This document shows positions 41,338-49,404 of a stretch of 64,000 nucleotides of DNA, one piece after another. The notes beneath the pieces are model-generated. The model was not told where the DNA came from. It searched no databases and saw only the letters and a program-made list of their open reading frames with translations. The DNA lies in NCBI RefSeq assembly GCF_007971225.1, contig NZ_CP042435.1, positions 1,054,001 through 1,118,000 on the forward strand, read 5' to 3'. Every line of letters begins with the position of its first letter. Within the stretch, counting starts at the first letter, position 1. The DNA comes from Panacibacter ginsenosidivorans (GTDB lineage: Bacteria; Bacteroidota; Bacteroidia; Chitinophagales; Chitinophagaceae). The position numbers were made by a program, and so were the translations under genes.

Positions 41338-41697
41338 ATGCAAGAGGATAAAAAATTAGGATCATTACTTACTACATATGCAATGCAGGAGCCATCAACA
41401 GGGTTTGAAGAAATGGTAATGCAACGTATAGCAGCCGCAAAAAAAATACAGTTACCTATAACACCTTTAATAAGCCGTTTACTACAACGTACACTAATCA
41501 CCACATTTATTGCCGCAGCTGTTGCGCTAATTATTATAGCTTTCTTTATAGAACCAAATACACTTATTTTAAAACTTGATATACCTGTACAGACCAGTAT
41601 ATTTGAACAACTGTTCTCATTTTTTATCGTATTCTGGATTGTAATGTTTGTAAATTTTTTTTGGGGCAAAAGATTTACTATAGCAATAAAAGGTTAA
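41338..41697 (+). CDS. Putative membrane anti-sigma factor or sigma-linked membrane protein
   Basis: 119 residues. A soluble N-terminal helical part (about 1-40, STGFEEMVMQRIAAAKKI) would face the cytoplasm. It is followed by membrane segments at about 52-70 (LITTFIAAAVALIIIAFFI) and about 88-107. The gene starts 7 bases after the sigma stop, so it is co-transcribed. Position, size and topology suggest regulation of that sigma factor, but the zinc-binding HxxxCxxC of ZAS anti-sigma factors is absent, so this is an inference from context. Confidence 0.6.
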   Translation: MQEDKKLGSLLTTYAMQEPSTGFEEMVMQRIAAAKKIQLPITPLISRLLQRTLITTFIAAAVALIIIAFFIEPNTLILKLDIPVQTSIFEQLFSFFIVFWIVMFVNFFWGKRFTIAIKG

Positions 41698-41785
41698 TAC
41701 AGCATGTTGGTAAATTTTCATTTTCCAACGAATGACCTGAGCATTTATCTTTCTTATATATTAATTATGATAAAGGCCAGGAGTT

Positions 41786-42028
41786 ATGCTTATCTTAGAG
41801 CTTATGCCGGAAGAAGAAGATTTTTTTATTACTTACCAAAACACCCAGATTAAGGTGTCTCCCGTAATTAACGGAGGTAATATTTATTTTATCATCCATT
41901 TTAAAGAGCCCATTACTATAGCAGAAGGTCTGGTTAATGAATCGTGGGGCTGGTATGAAATGAATACTAAAGAAACATTGCTTGCTACTGAACTTGGGGA
42001 GATAATAGAAGCTGTGGATATTAATTGA
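41786..42028 (+). CDS. Small unknown protein
   Basis: 80 residues, not recognised. It has no signal or membrane segment. The strand-like text ITYQNTQIKVSPVINGGNIY, then IHFKEPITIAEGLV, suggests a small beta-rich fold. A purine-rich AGGAG at 41779-41783 lies just before the ATG at 41786; an in-frame ATG at 41804 is an alternative start. It follows the sigma/anti-sigma pair by 90 bases on the same strand. It is probably a real small gene, judged by the strand pattern and spacing. Confidence 0.5.
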   Translation: MLILELMPEEEDFFITYQNTQIKVSPVINGGNIYFIIHFKEPITIAEGLVNESWGWYEMNTKETLLATELGEIIEAVDIN

Positions 42029-42103
42029 AGAAGTATCTGTTCTAATCTTATCTGAATCGCAATGCACCCCCTGAAAGATGTAATTTTACAGAAACCTTAA
42101 TAC

Positions 42104-42997
42104 ATGCAACTTGATTCAATAGATCTGGAGTATGATATTACCCCCCAGGCATTTAAGAACAAGTATTACAACTTAAACAAGCCGGTAATATTACGTAACC
42201 TGGCAAAGCCATGGCCTGCTTACACCAAATGGACATGGGATTATTTAACTGAAGTAGCGGGTGATAAAAAAATTCCTATTTATAATAATATAAAAAGCGA
42301 CGCATATACCCCTATCAATAAGGCGGATGGCTATACAACTTTTGGAGCATACATAGATATGATAAGGAAAGGGCCGGCCGAATGGCGCATTTTTTTCTTC
42401 AATGTTTTTTCGCATGCCCCGCAGTTAAAAAAAGATTTTACATGGCCGGATGATTATATGAAAGGGTTTTTAAAAACGATGCCGGCATTATTTGCAGGTG
42501 GACAAGGTTCTATAACGCATATGCATTTTGATATCGATCTGCCCAATATTTTTCATACCCAATTTATCGGGAAAAAAAGAGTGCTTTTATTTCCTTATGA
42601 AGAAAGAAATAAACTTTACAGGAAACCATTTGAGGTTTTGAGTCTCGCTGATTTTAGTAATTATTATGATCCTGAGAAAAGCAAGGTTGATACCAAAAAA
42701 TTTCCTGCACTTGAATTTGTAAATGGATACGATGTTGTACTGGAACATGGTGATACTTTATTTATGCCAAGTGGTTTCTGGCATCATATGGAATACCTTG
42801 AAAGTGGATTTGCTATGAGTTTACGTGCATGGAATAAAACAATCGGCGGTAAGATTAACGCAGGCTGGAATGTAGTAGGCATGCGTAATATAGATACGTT
42901 AATGAAAAAAACATTTCCCGGGAAATGGTATAACTGGAAGGAGAAAAAAATTAATAAAGCAGCCTCAGATGAAATGCACTTTATCAATAACAGGTAA
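42104..42997 (+). CDS. Cupin-like JmjC-domain protein
   Basis: 297 residues of the cupin_8/JmjC fold. The iron-binding HxD is H141-D143 in THMHFDIDLPNIF, and the distal His is in SGFWHHMEY (H227/H228). GKKRVLLFPYEER (2-oxoglutarate-site strand) and GDTLFMPSGFW are the usual conserved blocks. The family contains Fe(II)/2-oxoglutarate-dependent hydroxylases of proteins or tRNA. The intact metal site suggests that it is active. The substrate cannot be told. It is soluble, and its 3' end is 66 bases from the convergent FG-GAP gene. Confidence 0.85.
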   Translation: MQLDSIDLEYDITPQAFKNKYYNLNKPVILRNLAKPWPAYTKWTWDYLTEVAGDKKIPIYNNIKSDAYTPINKADGYTTFGAYIDMIRKGPAEWRIFFFNVFSHAPQLKKDFTWPDDYMKGFLKTMPALFAGGQGSITHMHFDIDLPNIFHTQFIGKKRVLLFPYEERNKLYRKPFEVLSLADFSNYYDPEKSKVDTKKFPALEFVNGYDVVLEHGDTLFMPSGFWHHMEYLESGFAMSLRAWNKTIGGKINAGWNVVGMRNIDTLMKKTFPGKWYNWKEKKINKAASDEMHFINNR

Positions 42998-43063
42998 CTT
43001 CTTTCTTAGTCAACAACTGAATAGTAATTCAAAGAAAGATTATTACAAAATATAAAAAGCTTT

Positions 43064-44656
43064 TTACTGAGAAGCTTTGGATTTTGTTTTATTCACCAAC
43101 AATAAGAAAGAAGGTTTTGTTGAATCTTTTGGTGCTCTTTCTAATTCTTTTGGGGGTGGGTTGAAACTGCCTAATGCAATATCTTCATCTCCATCGCCAT
43201 CAATATCTCCTGCGTCCATGGTAAGCCAGTGGCCCTCATTAAATGCTTTAATACTATATGGTTCGAATTGAAAACTTTTACTGAAATAAGAAAGACCTTT
43301 GTTTTCCAAATAAACAAATGATTCCTGTGGTTGATTTTTTGAATCGGGGAAAAAAGAAATTGCTGCGATGTCAAGATCGCTATCGTTATCAAAATCTCTT
43401 GCTATGGCTTTGTAACAACCATGAATTGGAAAAAAATATTTTTCAGTAAAATTGTTCTTGCCATCATTTATAAAAATGTAAACTCCGTGATAATGCTTCA
43501 GCGCACGGGATGAATAATCAGCATTATCACCGCAGGTGTATAAAATATCTTTATAGCCATCGTTATTAAAATCATCCAGCTCAAAATAACTTGAACCATA
43601 TACTGCGGGAAACTGAAGAATAGTCTTTGTATCAAAACTTCCATTGCCTTTATTCGTAAACAAATAAATGCCTTCCTGTGCCTGTGTCATAAGCGCCATA
43701 ATATCTGGCAATCCATCATTGTTGTAATCGTCTATATATGTTTTAATGGCGCCGGGAAATGGCCGCATTGTATTTTGCTGATATTGTTTATTGCCTTCAT
43801 TTTTCATCCAATATAAAGCCCCCGTTGTATTTCCAAAACCGTTTACGAGATAATCCTGCATTCCATCTTTATCTAGATCAGCTTTTGTTATTGCAACCGG
43901 CCTTGGCAGATGGCTGAGCACCTGTTGCTGATAAAATTGTGCGCCATCTTTATTAATGTAAAATGAATCTGCTGTTCCTGCTTTAAGATCGTTTGGATTC
44001 ATAATACCAATATTGGTGAAAATACCGCTACGTTCGCCACTCTTATCCAATAGAGTATTGAACTGCATATCTACGATTATACCATGCACATTTTGTTTTG
44101 TAAGAAGCTGCAGTTTTGCATTGTAGATGTTTAATGATGAATCAGCTGCGGTTCCGGTATATATCCATTGGTTTCCCTCATCAATCTTTATATAACTAAC
44201 TGAAGGATTGCCCTCATCTGGTAATGGTTCTGCTATTTTGAACTGGTCCGTAAATTTTTGAATGGGTTGCCTGTTTTGTGGAAGGTTTGTTGCTGGTGCA
44301 TTTTCCTTATAGTAGTCTATAATCTTTTTCCAGGCGCTAATATTGATCAACTGCCCTTGTGGGGCATTATTGACTGCATTCCTTTTTATTTCATCATTAA
44401 TTTCATAAGGGCTGTCTAAAAAATATCTTATCCCCAAATGTGGGGCCATCGCAGGGAGTATATTTTTTTCCCAGGTTGTTTTATCAAGCAATGAAGGTTC
44501 GGGAAATAAATGGCAGGAGCTACAGTATTTCTCTGCTACTTTCTTTTCAGTTATTGTTTGCGAATTGCACCGCTCAAATATTATTACTATGGTTATTAAA
44601 AGAATGAAAGCAATCGCAAAAATTTCAAAATTGCCGTTATCTGCAGTTTTTCTCAT
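43064..44656 (-). CDS. FG-GAP/VCBS-repeat protein with N-terminal heme-c motif
   Basis: 530 residues. An N-terminal membrane anchor (about 11-28, AFILLITIVIIF) is followed by C45-S-S-C48-H49, a CxxCH heme-c attachment site, in VAEKYCSSCHLFPEPS. The remaining 400 or so residues hold five or more Asp-rich FG-GAP/VCBS repeats (DLDKDGMQDYLVNG, DYNNDGLPDIMAL, DFNNDGYKDILYT, DFDNDSDLDIAAIS, GDIDGDGDEDIALG) that bind calcium and form a propeller. The protein is exported, with the propeller outside the inner membrane. One heme plus a propeller is unlike ordinary integrin-like proteins. The function is unknown. Confidence 0.8.
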   Translation of the reverse strand: MRKTADNGNFEIFAIAFILLITIVIIFERCNSQTITEKKVAEKYCSSCHLFPEPSLLDKTTWEKNILPAMAPHLGIRYFLDSPYEINDEIKRNAVNNAPQGQLINISAWKKIIDYYKENAPATNLPQNRQPIQKFTDQFKIAEPLPDEGNPSVSYIKIDEGNQWIYTGTAADSSLNIYNAKLQLLTKQNVHGIIVDMQFNTLLDKSGERSGIFTNIGIMNPNDLKAGTADSFYINKDGAQFYQQQVLSHLPRPVAITKADLDKDGMQDYLVNGFGNTTGALYWMKNEGNKQYQQNTMRPFPGAIKTYIDDYNNDGLPDIMALMTQAQEGIYLFTNKGNGSFDTKTILQFPAVYGSSYFELDDFNNDGYKDILYTCGDNADYSSRALKHYHGVYIFINDGKNNFTEKYFFPIHGCYKAIARDFDNDSDLDIAAISFFPDSKNQPQESFVYLENKGLSYFSKSFQFEPYSIKAFNEGHWLTMDAGDIDGDGDEDIALGSFNPPPKELERAPKDSTKPSFLLLVNKTKSKASQ

Positions 44657-45114
44657 CGGTTAGTTTTAAACCGGGATAAAACTATTGCTGAACAAAAGGC
44701 ATTTATAATAAATGAGATGATACTGGAAAATGTTGCGACGAGAGGGCTAATTAACCCAAGTATGAAAAAATTACATTTTATACGGTATAGAAAAAAGAGC
44801 TTTGCATTTGTTGCCAGATATTCAGAACGTACAAGGGAGTGACACAACCAAAGTATTATAATGAACCCAAAGCCGGTAACATAATATCCTAAATTTACAA
44901 TCCGCTGGTTAACATTTACCAATAAATGATAGAAGTCATTTTATAATACGGCTTCTGTCATATGACAAGCTAAGCCTGTGGCATAGTTTTATGCCCGGGT
45001 AATTGCGAATCCACTTTAAAGTATATTGACTCCACAAAAAATTTAACCGATTTTAAAAACCAATATATTTTATGCAACTCAACCTTGATTATTAATAAAC
45101 TAAATAACACAACC
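44657..45114. other. 458-base divergent intergenic region
   Basis: It holds a type B repeat (44829-44848) with its extended flank. A hydrophobic frame on the minus strand (44653-44922) crosses it and is not accepted as a gene. Bases 44940-45114 are AT-rich and probably carry the sulfatase-fold gene promoter; no clear element is seen. Confidence 0.5.
44829..44848 (+). repeat. Type B intergenic repeat
   Basis: GTACAAGGGAGTGACACAAC followed by CAAAGTATTATAATGAACC and AAAGCCGGTAACATAATA. Confidence 0.75.
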
Positions 45115-46542
45115 ATGAAACACACAACTCATACCTTTCAATGGAGATTTAAAAGCATAAAAATTTATTTAGCTTTATTGATTTCTCTCATAAGTATGGT
45201 GTTTAACGCCTGCAAAAAAGATATTCATTCTATTGAAAGCTCATCTGCACTTTCAATTGATCTTTTAGCAACAGGCAAGCCAAATATCATTCTCATCATT
45301 GGAGATGATGTAGGTTATGATATACCAACCTTTAATGGCGGCGAATCTTATGAAACACCCAATCTTGATTTCATGGCATTTAATGGCGTTTATTTTCCCA
45401 ACTGTTTTGCTATGCCAGATGGCCCGCCTGCCAGGATAGAACTGATGACTGGTAAATATAGTTGCAGGAATTTTACTGAAGCAAGACACCTGAATCCCGA
45501 AGATAAGACCATTGGAAATATGTTGCGGGATGCAGGCTATTCTACCGGCTACGTTGGCAAATGGCATTTAGATGGTGGCGATACTTCCATTAAAAATCAT
45601 GGCTTTGACAAGTACCTTGTTTTTATGCCTTATAATCCTAAAACTACCGGTTATGATCAATGGTACAGGCGTTATAAAAATCCCTTGCTTTACCAAAATG
45701 GCGCATATCTTCCGGATAGTGTAGTGGAAGGAAAATATTCCGAAGACCTCTATAATACATACATCAACAATTTTATTGACAGTAATAAAAGCAAACCATT
45801 TTTTCTTATTTATTCCTGCAACCTGGTGCAACATCCATGGAGCCCTACACCAGATGATCCTGATTTTGCCAATTGGGATGCTTCCGGAGATGAGCGATCA
45901 AGAGAAGATGTAAAATATTTCCCCGGCATGGTAAAATATATGGATAAAATGATCGGTAAACTGATGGATAAAATAAGTGAAACAGGTTTAACCAGTAAGA
46001 CTGTGGTGATGTTTACAAGTGATAACGGCACGGTGCCGGGTATTAAATCCGTATATAAAGGAGACACCGTAAGAGGTGGAAAGCTTGATACCAAAAGAAC
46101 ATCCATCAATGTACCGCTTGCTGTGTATGGACCGGGCAATGTTGTAAGTGGCATAATGGATACCTCTATCATAGACATGACCGATTTTCTTACCAGTTTT
46201 GCAGGCATTGCTAAAATACCTGTTCCAACAACCTGGGGTAAACTGGATGGCAAAACATTTAATGATAACCTACAGGGAAATATCGTTGCTACAAAACAGA
46301 AAAGTTATTACTACACTTTTTGGCCCACAGATTTCGATGCACCTAACAATACCACTTCATTTATTTTTGATTACAACTATAAACTATACGATTCAGCACA
46401 TGGCGGCCAGTTTTATAATATACGCCTTGATGTGAATGAGAAAAATCCTATCGATGATGATGACCTTACAAATGCGGAACGTAAAATAAAAAGCTCGTTT
46501 AATGCAATACTAAAAAAGGGTTATAGCATTGCAGGCTATTAA
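45115..46542 (+). CDS. Sulfatase-fold lipoprotein lacking the formylglycine Cys/Ser
   Basis: 475 residues from the start at 45115; 45085 would add ten. An N-terminal lipoprotein-like signal ends MVFNACKKD. The sulfatase fold is clear: NIILIIGDDVGYD (metal-binding Asp pair), YETPNLDFMAFNGVYF, GYVGKWHLDGG, and FTSDNGT in the metal site. The active-site block that is normally C/S-x-P-S/A-R reads G-P-P-A-R, with G103 (codon GGC at 45421-45423) in place of the Cys or Ser that becomes formylglycine. It may have lost sulfatase activity, use another mechanism, or bind ligand only. It is transcribed alone and ends at a hairpin terminator. Confidence 0.82.
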   Translation: MKHTTHTFQWRFKSIKIYLALLISLISMVFNACKKDIHSIESSSALSIDLLATGKPNIILIIGDDVGYDIPTFNGGESYETPNLDFMAFNGVYFPNCFAMPDGPPARIELMTGKYSCRNFTEARHLNPEDKTIGNMLRDAGYSTGYVGKWHLDGGDTSIKNHGFDKYLVFMPYNPKTTGYDQWYRRYKNPLLYQNGAYLPDSVVEGKYSEDLYNTYINNFIDSNKSKPFFLIYSCNLVQHPWSPTPDDPDFANWDASGDERSREDVKYFPGMVKYMDKMIGKLMDKISETGLTSKTVVMFTSDNGTVPGIKSVYKGDTVRGGKLDTKRTSINVPLAVYGPGNVVSGIMDTSIIDMTDFLTSFAGIAKIPVPTTWGKLDGKTFNDNLQGNIVATKQKSYYYTFWPTDFDAPNNTTSFIFDYNYKLYDSAHGGQFYNIRLDVNEKNPIDDDDLTNAERKIKSSFNAILKKGYSIAGY

Positions 46543-46576
46543 TTCATCATCATGGCTGTATGTGTAAATAATAAGT

Positions 46577-46620
46577 AAACTGAACATCTTATAAAGAAGT
46601 ATAAGATGTTTTCAGTTTTT
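46577..46620 (+). terminator. Rho-independent terminator after the sulfatase-fold gene
   Basis: AACTGAACATCTTATA (46578-46593) pairs, with a bulge, with TATAAGATGTTTTCAGTT (46600-46617), then a T run. Confidence 0.7.
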
Positions 46621-46656
46621 TATGAACCAAACTGCATTGCTGCTATATGGCTTTAC

Positions 46657-46675
46657 TTGCGTCGCACTCTTGTAC
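46657..46675 (-). repeat. Type A intergenic repeat
   Basis: TTGCGTCGCACTCTTGTAC. The left flank GAACCAAACTGCATTGCTGC matches that at 36304. It lies beyond the 46577 terminator, 3' of the sulfatase-fold gene. Confidence 0.75.
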
Positions 46676-46822
46676 TGCTGAATTATTTATTGAGCATTTA
46701 TTATAAGCCCTGATAGCTTCTGTATTAACGGTAAAGAAAAAATATTTAGCTACTGAAATCACTTCGTATATTGTGTTGCCTTCGTTCTACCAGCATTAAC
46801 TTATTAGCCAAGACATTAACTG

Positions 46823-47644
46823 ATGCATCAAATCCGTCAACTTCTGTTATATTCCATAACACTTGTTGCATTTACAGCATGCAACAACAACGATCAGCAA
46901 AATGAAATAACATCTATCGCGGTTAATTTACCAGACTCTGTTGCCGCAGGTAAAAAACTTTTTGATGCAGCATGCGTTCGCTGTCATGGTATGGATGCAT
47001 CGGGGTTAACAGGTCCATCTCTTAAACGATCGAAACTTAAACACGCTCCTGATCTTGCCTCTTTTATAAGCGTGGTAGAATTTGGAATTGTAGGAACCGG
47101 TATGCCATCAAACTGGGCAATAACAGATTCAGATTGTCATCGGTTGTATGCTTACATAAACTTTCTAAAGAACCAGGGAAGAGAAACACCAAAAGGCGAT
47201 TCTGTTGCGGGCAGCAAAGTGTATGCAAGCGCTGGTTGTGCAAGTTGTCATATCATGAATGGTGAGGGAAATAGTATTGGTCCTGAACTTTCTCAAATAG
47301 GCGCAAGCCGCAATGCTGCTTATCTGAAACAAGCTCTTATTGATCCTGCCGCGGCATTACCGGAGAGTACAGACATTGATAACGGTTATGGTTTCTCACT
47401 CTACCTGCCAATAAAAATTATTACGAATGATGGCAAAAAAATTACAGGACTTCGCATCAATGAAGATACTTACACTATCCAGTTAAAAGATGCTGCCAAT
47501 AATTATTATTCATTTAATAAAGACGAAGTACAGTCTGTGGAAAAACAATACGGGCAATCCTTAATGCCATCGTTCAAAGACAAACTAAGCGATAAAGAAA
47601 TTGAAAACCTTGTTGCCTTTCTTTATAAATCAGGAAATCAATGA
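46823..47644 (+). CDS. Dihaem cytochrome c lipoprotein
   Basis: 273 residues with a lipoprotein signal (ITLVAFTACNNN, attachment Cys at 20). Two heme-c domains are seen: C51-x-x-C54-H55 (AACVRCHGMDASG) with a distal Met in GTGMPSNW, and a second site CASCHIMNGEGNSIGP with a C-terminal SLMPSF. The last 40 residues (LSDKEIENLVAFLYKS) are the usual final helix of class I cytochromes. It overlaps the following PQQ dehydrogenase gene by four bases (ATGA), so translation is coupled. It is the likely electron acceptor for that enzyme in the periplasm. Confidence 0.88.
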   Translation: MHQIRQLLLYSITLVAFTACNNNDQQNEITSIAVNLPDSVAAGKKLFDAACVRCHGMDASGLTGPSLKRSKLKHAPDLASFISVVEFGIVGTGMPSNWAITDSDCHRLYAYINFLKNQGRETPKGDSVAGSKVYASAGCASCHIMNGEGNSIGPELSQIGASRNAAYLKQALIDPAAALPESTDIDNGYGFSLYLPIKIITNDGKKITGLRINEDTYTIQLKDAANNYYSFNKDEVQSVEKQYGQSLMPSFKDKLSDKEIENLVAFLYKSGNQ

Positions 47645-49236
47645 AAACAATTGTATCAATCATTATAAGTTTATTCTTCTCCTTTCAACTTTCTGCACAG
47701 GTTAGTTATCAACGAATAGCTAATGCAGAAAATGAGCCGGGCAACTGGTTTACATATTCAGGCAACTATGCTGCTACAAGGTTTTCACCATTGCAACAGA
47801 TAACTACAAGCAATGTCCAAAAACTTGCACCGGTATGGATCTATCAATTACGAAATCCACAGGGACCATTTGAAACAACACCAATTGTTGTTGATAAGGT
47901 GATGTATATTTCTGAACCGCCAAGCACTGTTACTGCTCTTGATGTTGCCACAGGAAGAAAGATATGGACATATACTCCGGACATGCCTAAAGACGTAAAG
48001 TTTCTTGGCTTTGGTCCTGTTAACAGGGGTGTTGCAATACTTGATAACAATGTTTACGTCGGAACATTAGATGCACATCTTATTTGTCTCGATGCAAAAT
48101 CAGGTGCACTAAAATGGAATGTAGTTGTTGGCGATAATAAACTTGGTTATGCTATAACCTGCGCACCTGTTGCGATTGATGGTAAGATCATCATTGGCAT
48201 TAGTGGTGGTGAAGCAGGCATTCGTGGTTTCTTAGATGCATACAATGCAAAGACAGGTAAAAGAGAATGGCGTTTATATACTATTCCCGGCACTGGAGAA
48301 ACAGGTAATGATACATGGCAGGGCGATAGCTGGAAAACAGGTGGTGCTCCTACATGGGTACCCGGTTCTTACGACAAAGAACTGAACCTGCTTTATTGGG
48401 GCATTGGTAATCCCGGTCCCGACTGGAATGGTGATAAGAGAAATGGTGATAATCTATACACTTGTTCTGTACTTGCCATTAATCCCACAACAGGAAAGTT
48501 GGTTTGGCATTTTCAATTCACGCCACATGATACACATGATTGGGATGCAAATCAAATTCCTGTATTAATAGATGTAAAAATAAATGGCGTGGTTCGCAAA
48601 GCCTTAGCCACAGCCAATCGCAACGGCTTCTATTATTTGCTCGACCGCAAGACCGGAGAATTCTTAGCAGGCAAAGCTTATGCAAAACAAACATGGGCAA
48701 AGGGTCTTGATGCAAAAGGAAAACCGATTATCATTCCCGGCAAAGAGCCTACTGAAAAAGGAAATCTTGTTTATCCAAGTTTGCAGGGCGCCACCAATTG
48801 GTTCAGCCCTTCGTATAGTAAAACTTCGGGAATGTTTTATGTTTCTGTAAGAGAGATGGGCTCTTTATATTTTAAGCAGGAAGCAGAATATAAACCCGGT
48901 CAGTATTTCATGGGCGGTGGAGAACAACTCTTACCCGGCGATAATGCATATGGCGCTGTAAAGGCTTTGGATCCTGCAACAGGCGCTATTAAATGGGAGT
49001 TCAGGTTACAATCACCACCATGGTCTGGATTATTATCTACTGCCGGTGGTTTGGTTTTTGGCGGAAGTGTGGAAGGCAATTTTTATGCTTTGGATGCCGT
49101 AACAGGAAAATCAAAATGGCAGTTCCAAACCGGCGGTCAGATAGTTTCAAATCCTATGTCGTTTAGTGTAAATGGTCAGCAGCGCATTGCTATTGCAGCA
49201 GGCAGCAGTCTTATGGTTTTTGGTTTAATGCAGTAA
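47641..49236 (+). CDS. PQQ-dependent alcohol dehydrogenase (methanol/ethanol family), DxD-type
   Basis: 531 residues with a signal peptide (1 to about 20). The eight-bladed propeller is visible from repeated tryptophan-docking motifs (ALDVATGRKIWTYTPDM, CLDAKSGALKWNVVVGD, AINPTTGKLVWHFQFT, ALDAVTGKSKWQFQTG). The end has no cytochrome domain; the electron acceptor is probably the cytochrome encoded just upstream. The catalytic Asp appears to be D300 in THDWDANQ, with D302 two residues on. An Asp at +2 is the feature that separates lanthanide-dependent XoxF/PedH-type enzymes from calcium-dependent ones. It acts in the periplasm on an unidentified alcohol. Confidence 0.88.
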   Translation: MKTIVSIIISLFFSFQLSAQVSYQRIANAENEPGNWFTYSGNYAATRFSPLQQITTSNVQKLAPVWIYQLRNPQGPFETTPIVVDKVMYISEPPSTVTALDVATGRKIWTYTPDMPKDVKFLGFGPVNRGVAILDNNVYVGTLDAHLICLDAKSGALKWNVVVGDNKLGYAITCAPVAIDGKIIIGISGGEAGIRGFLDAYNAKTGKREWRLYTIPGTGETGNDTWQGDSWKTGGAPTWVPGSYDKELNLLYWGIGNPGPDWNGDKRNGDNLYTCSVLAINPTTGKLVWHFQFTPHDTHDWDANQIPVLIDVKINGVVRKALATANRNGFYYLLDRKTGEFLAGKAYAKQTWAKGLDAKGKPIIIPGKEPTEKGNLVYPSLQGATNWFSPSYSKTSGMFYVSVREMGSLYFKQEAEYKPGQYFMGGGEQLLPGDNAYGAVKALDPATGAIKWEFRLQSPPWSGLLSTAGGLVFGGSVEGNFYALDAVTGKSKWQFQTGGQIVSNPMSFSVNGQQRIAIAAGSSLMVFGLMQ

Positions 49237-49302
49237 AATTTCTTTTACAATTATATCAATGATTTTTTTGAGCCAGACTGTAGTAATACTATTAAGCTTT
49301 AC

Positions 49303-49365
49303 TTGCGTCGCACTCTTATACGTTTGGATCAATATTGAACAAGGCGTACAAGTGAGTGACACAAC
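49303..49365. repeat. Inverted A/B repeat pair
   Basis: Type A reverse (TTGCGTCGCACTCTTATACG, 49303-49322) faces type B forward (GTACAAGTGAGTGACACAAC, 49346-49365) across a 23-base spacer centred on CAATATTG. The arms CTTATACG and CGTACAAG pair with one mismatch. Confidence 0.75.
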
Positions 49366-49404
49366 GAAGATGCCCAAAGAACTGCAGATCGTTTAATTAT
49401 AAAT

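Noticed and set aside
44653-44922. 89-residue hydrophobic frame on the minus strand
   Set aside because: It runs through a type B repeat (LCHSLVRS) and overlaps the start of the FG-GAP gene. No family pattern; explained by the repeat plus AT-rich DNA.
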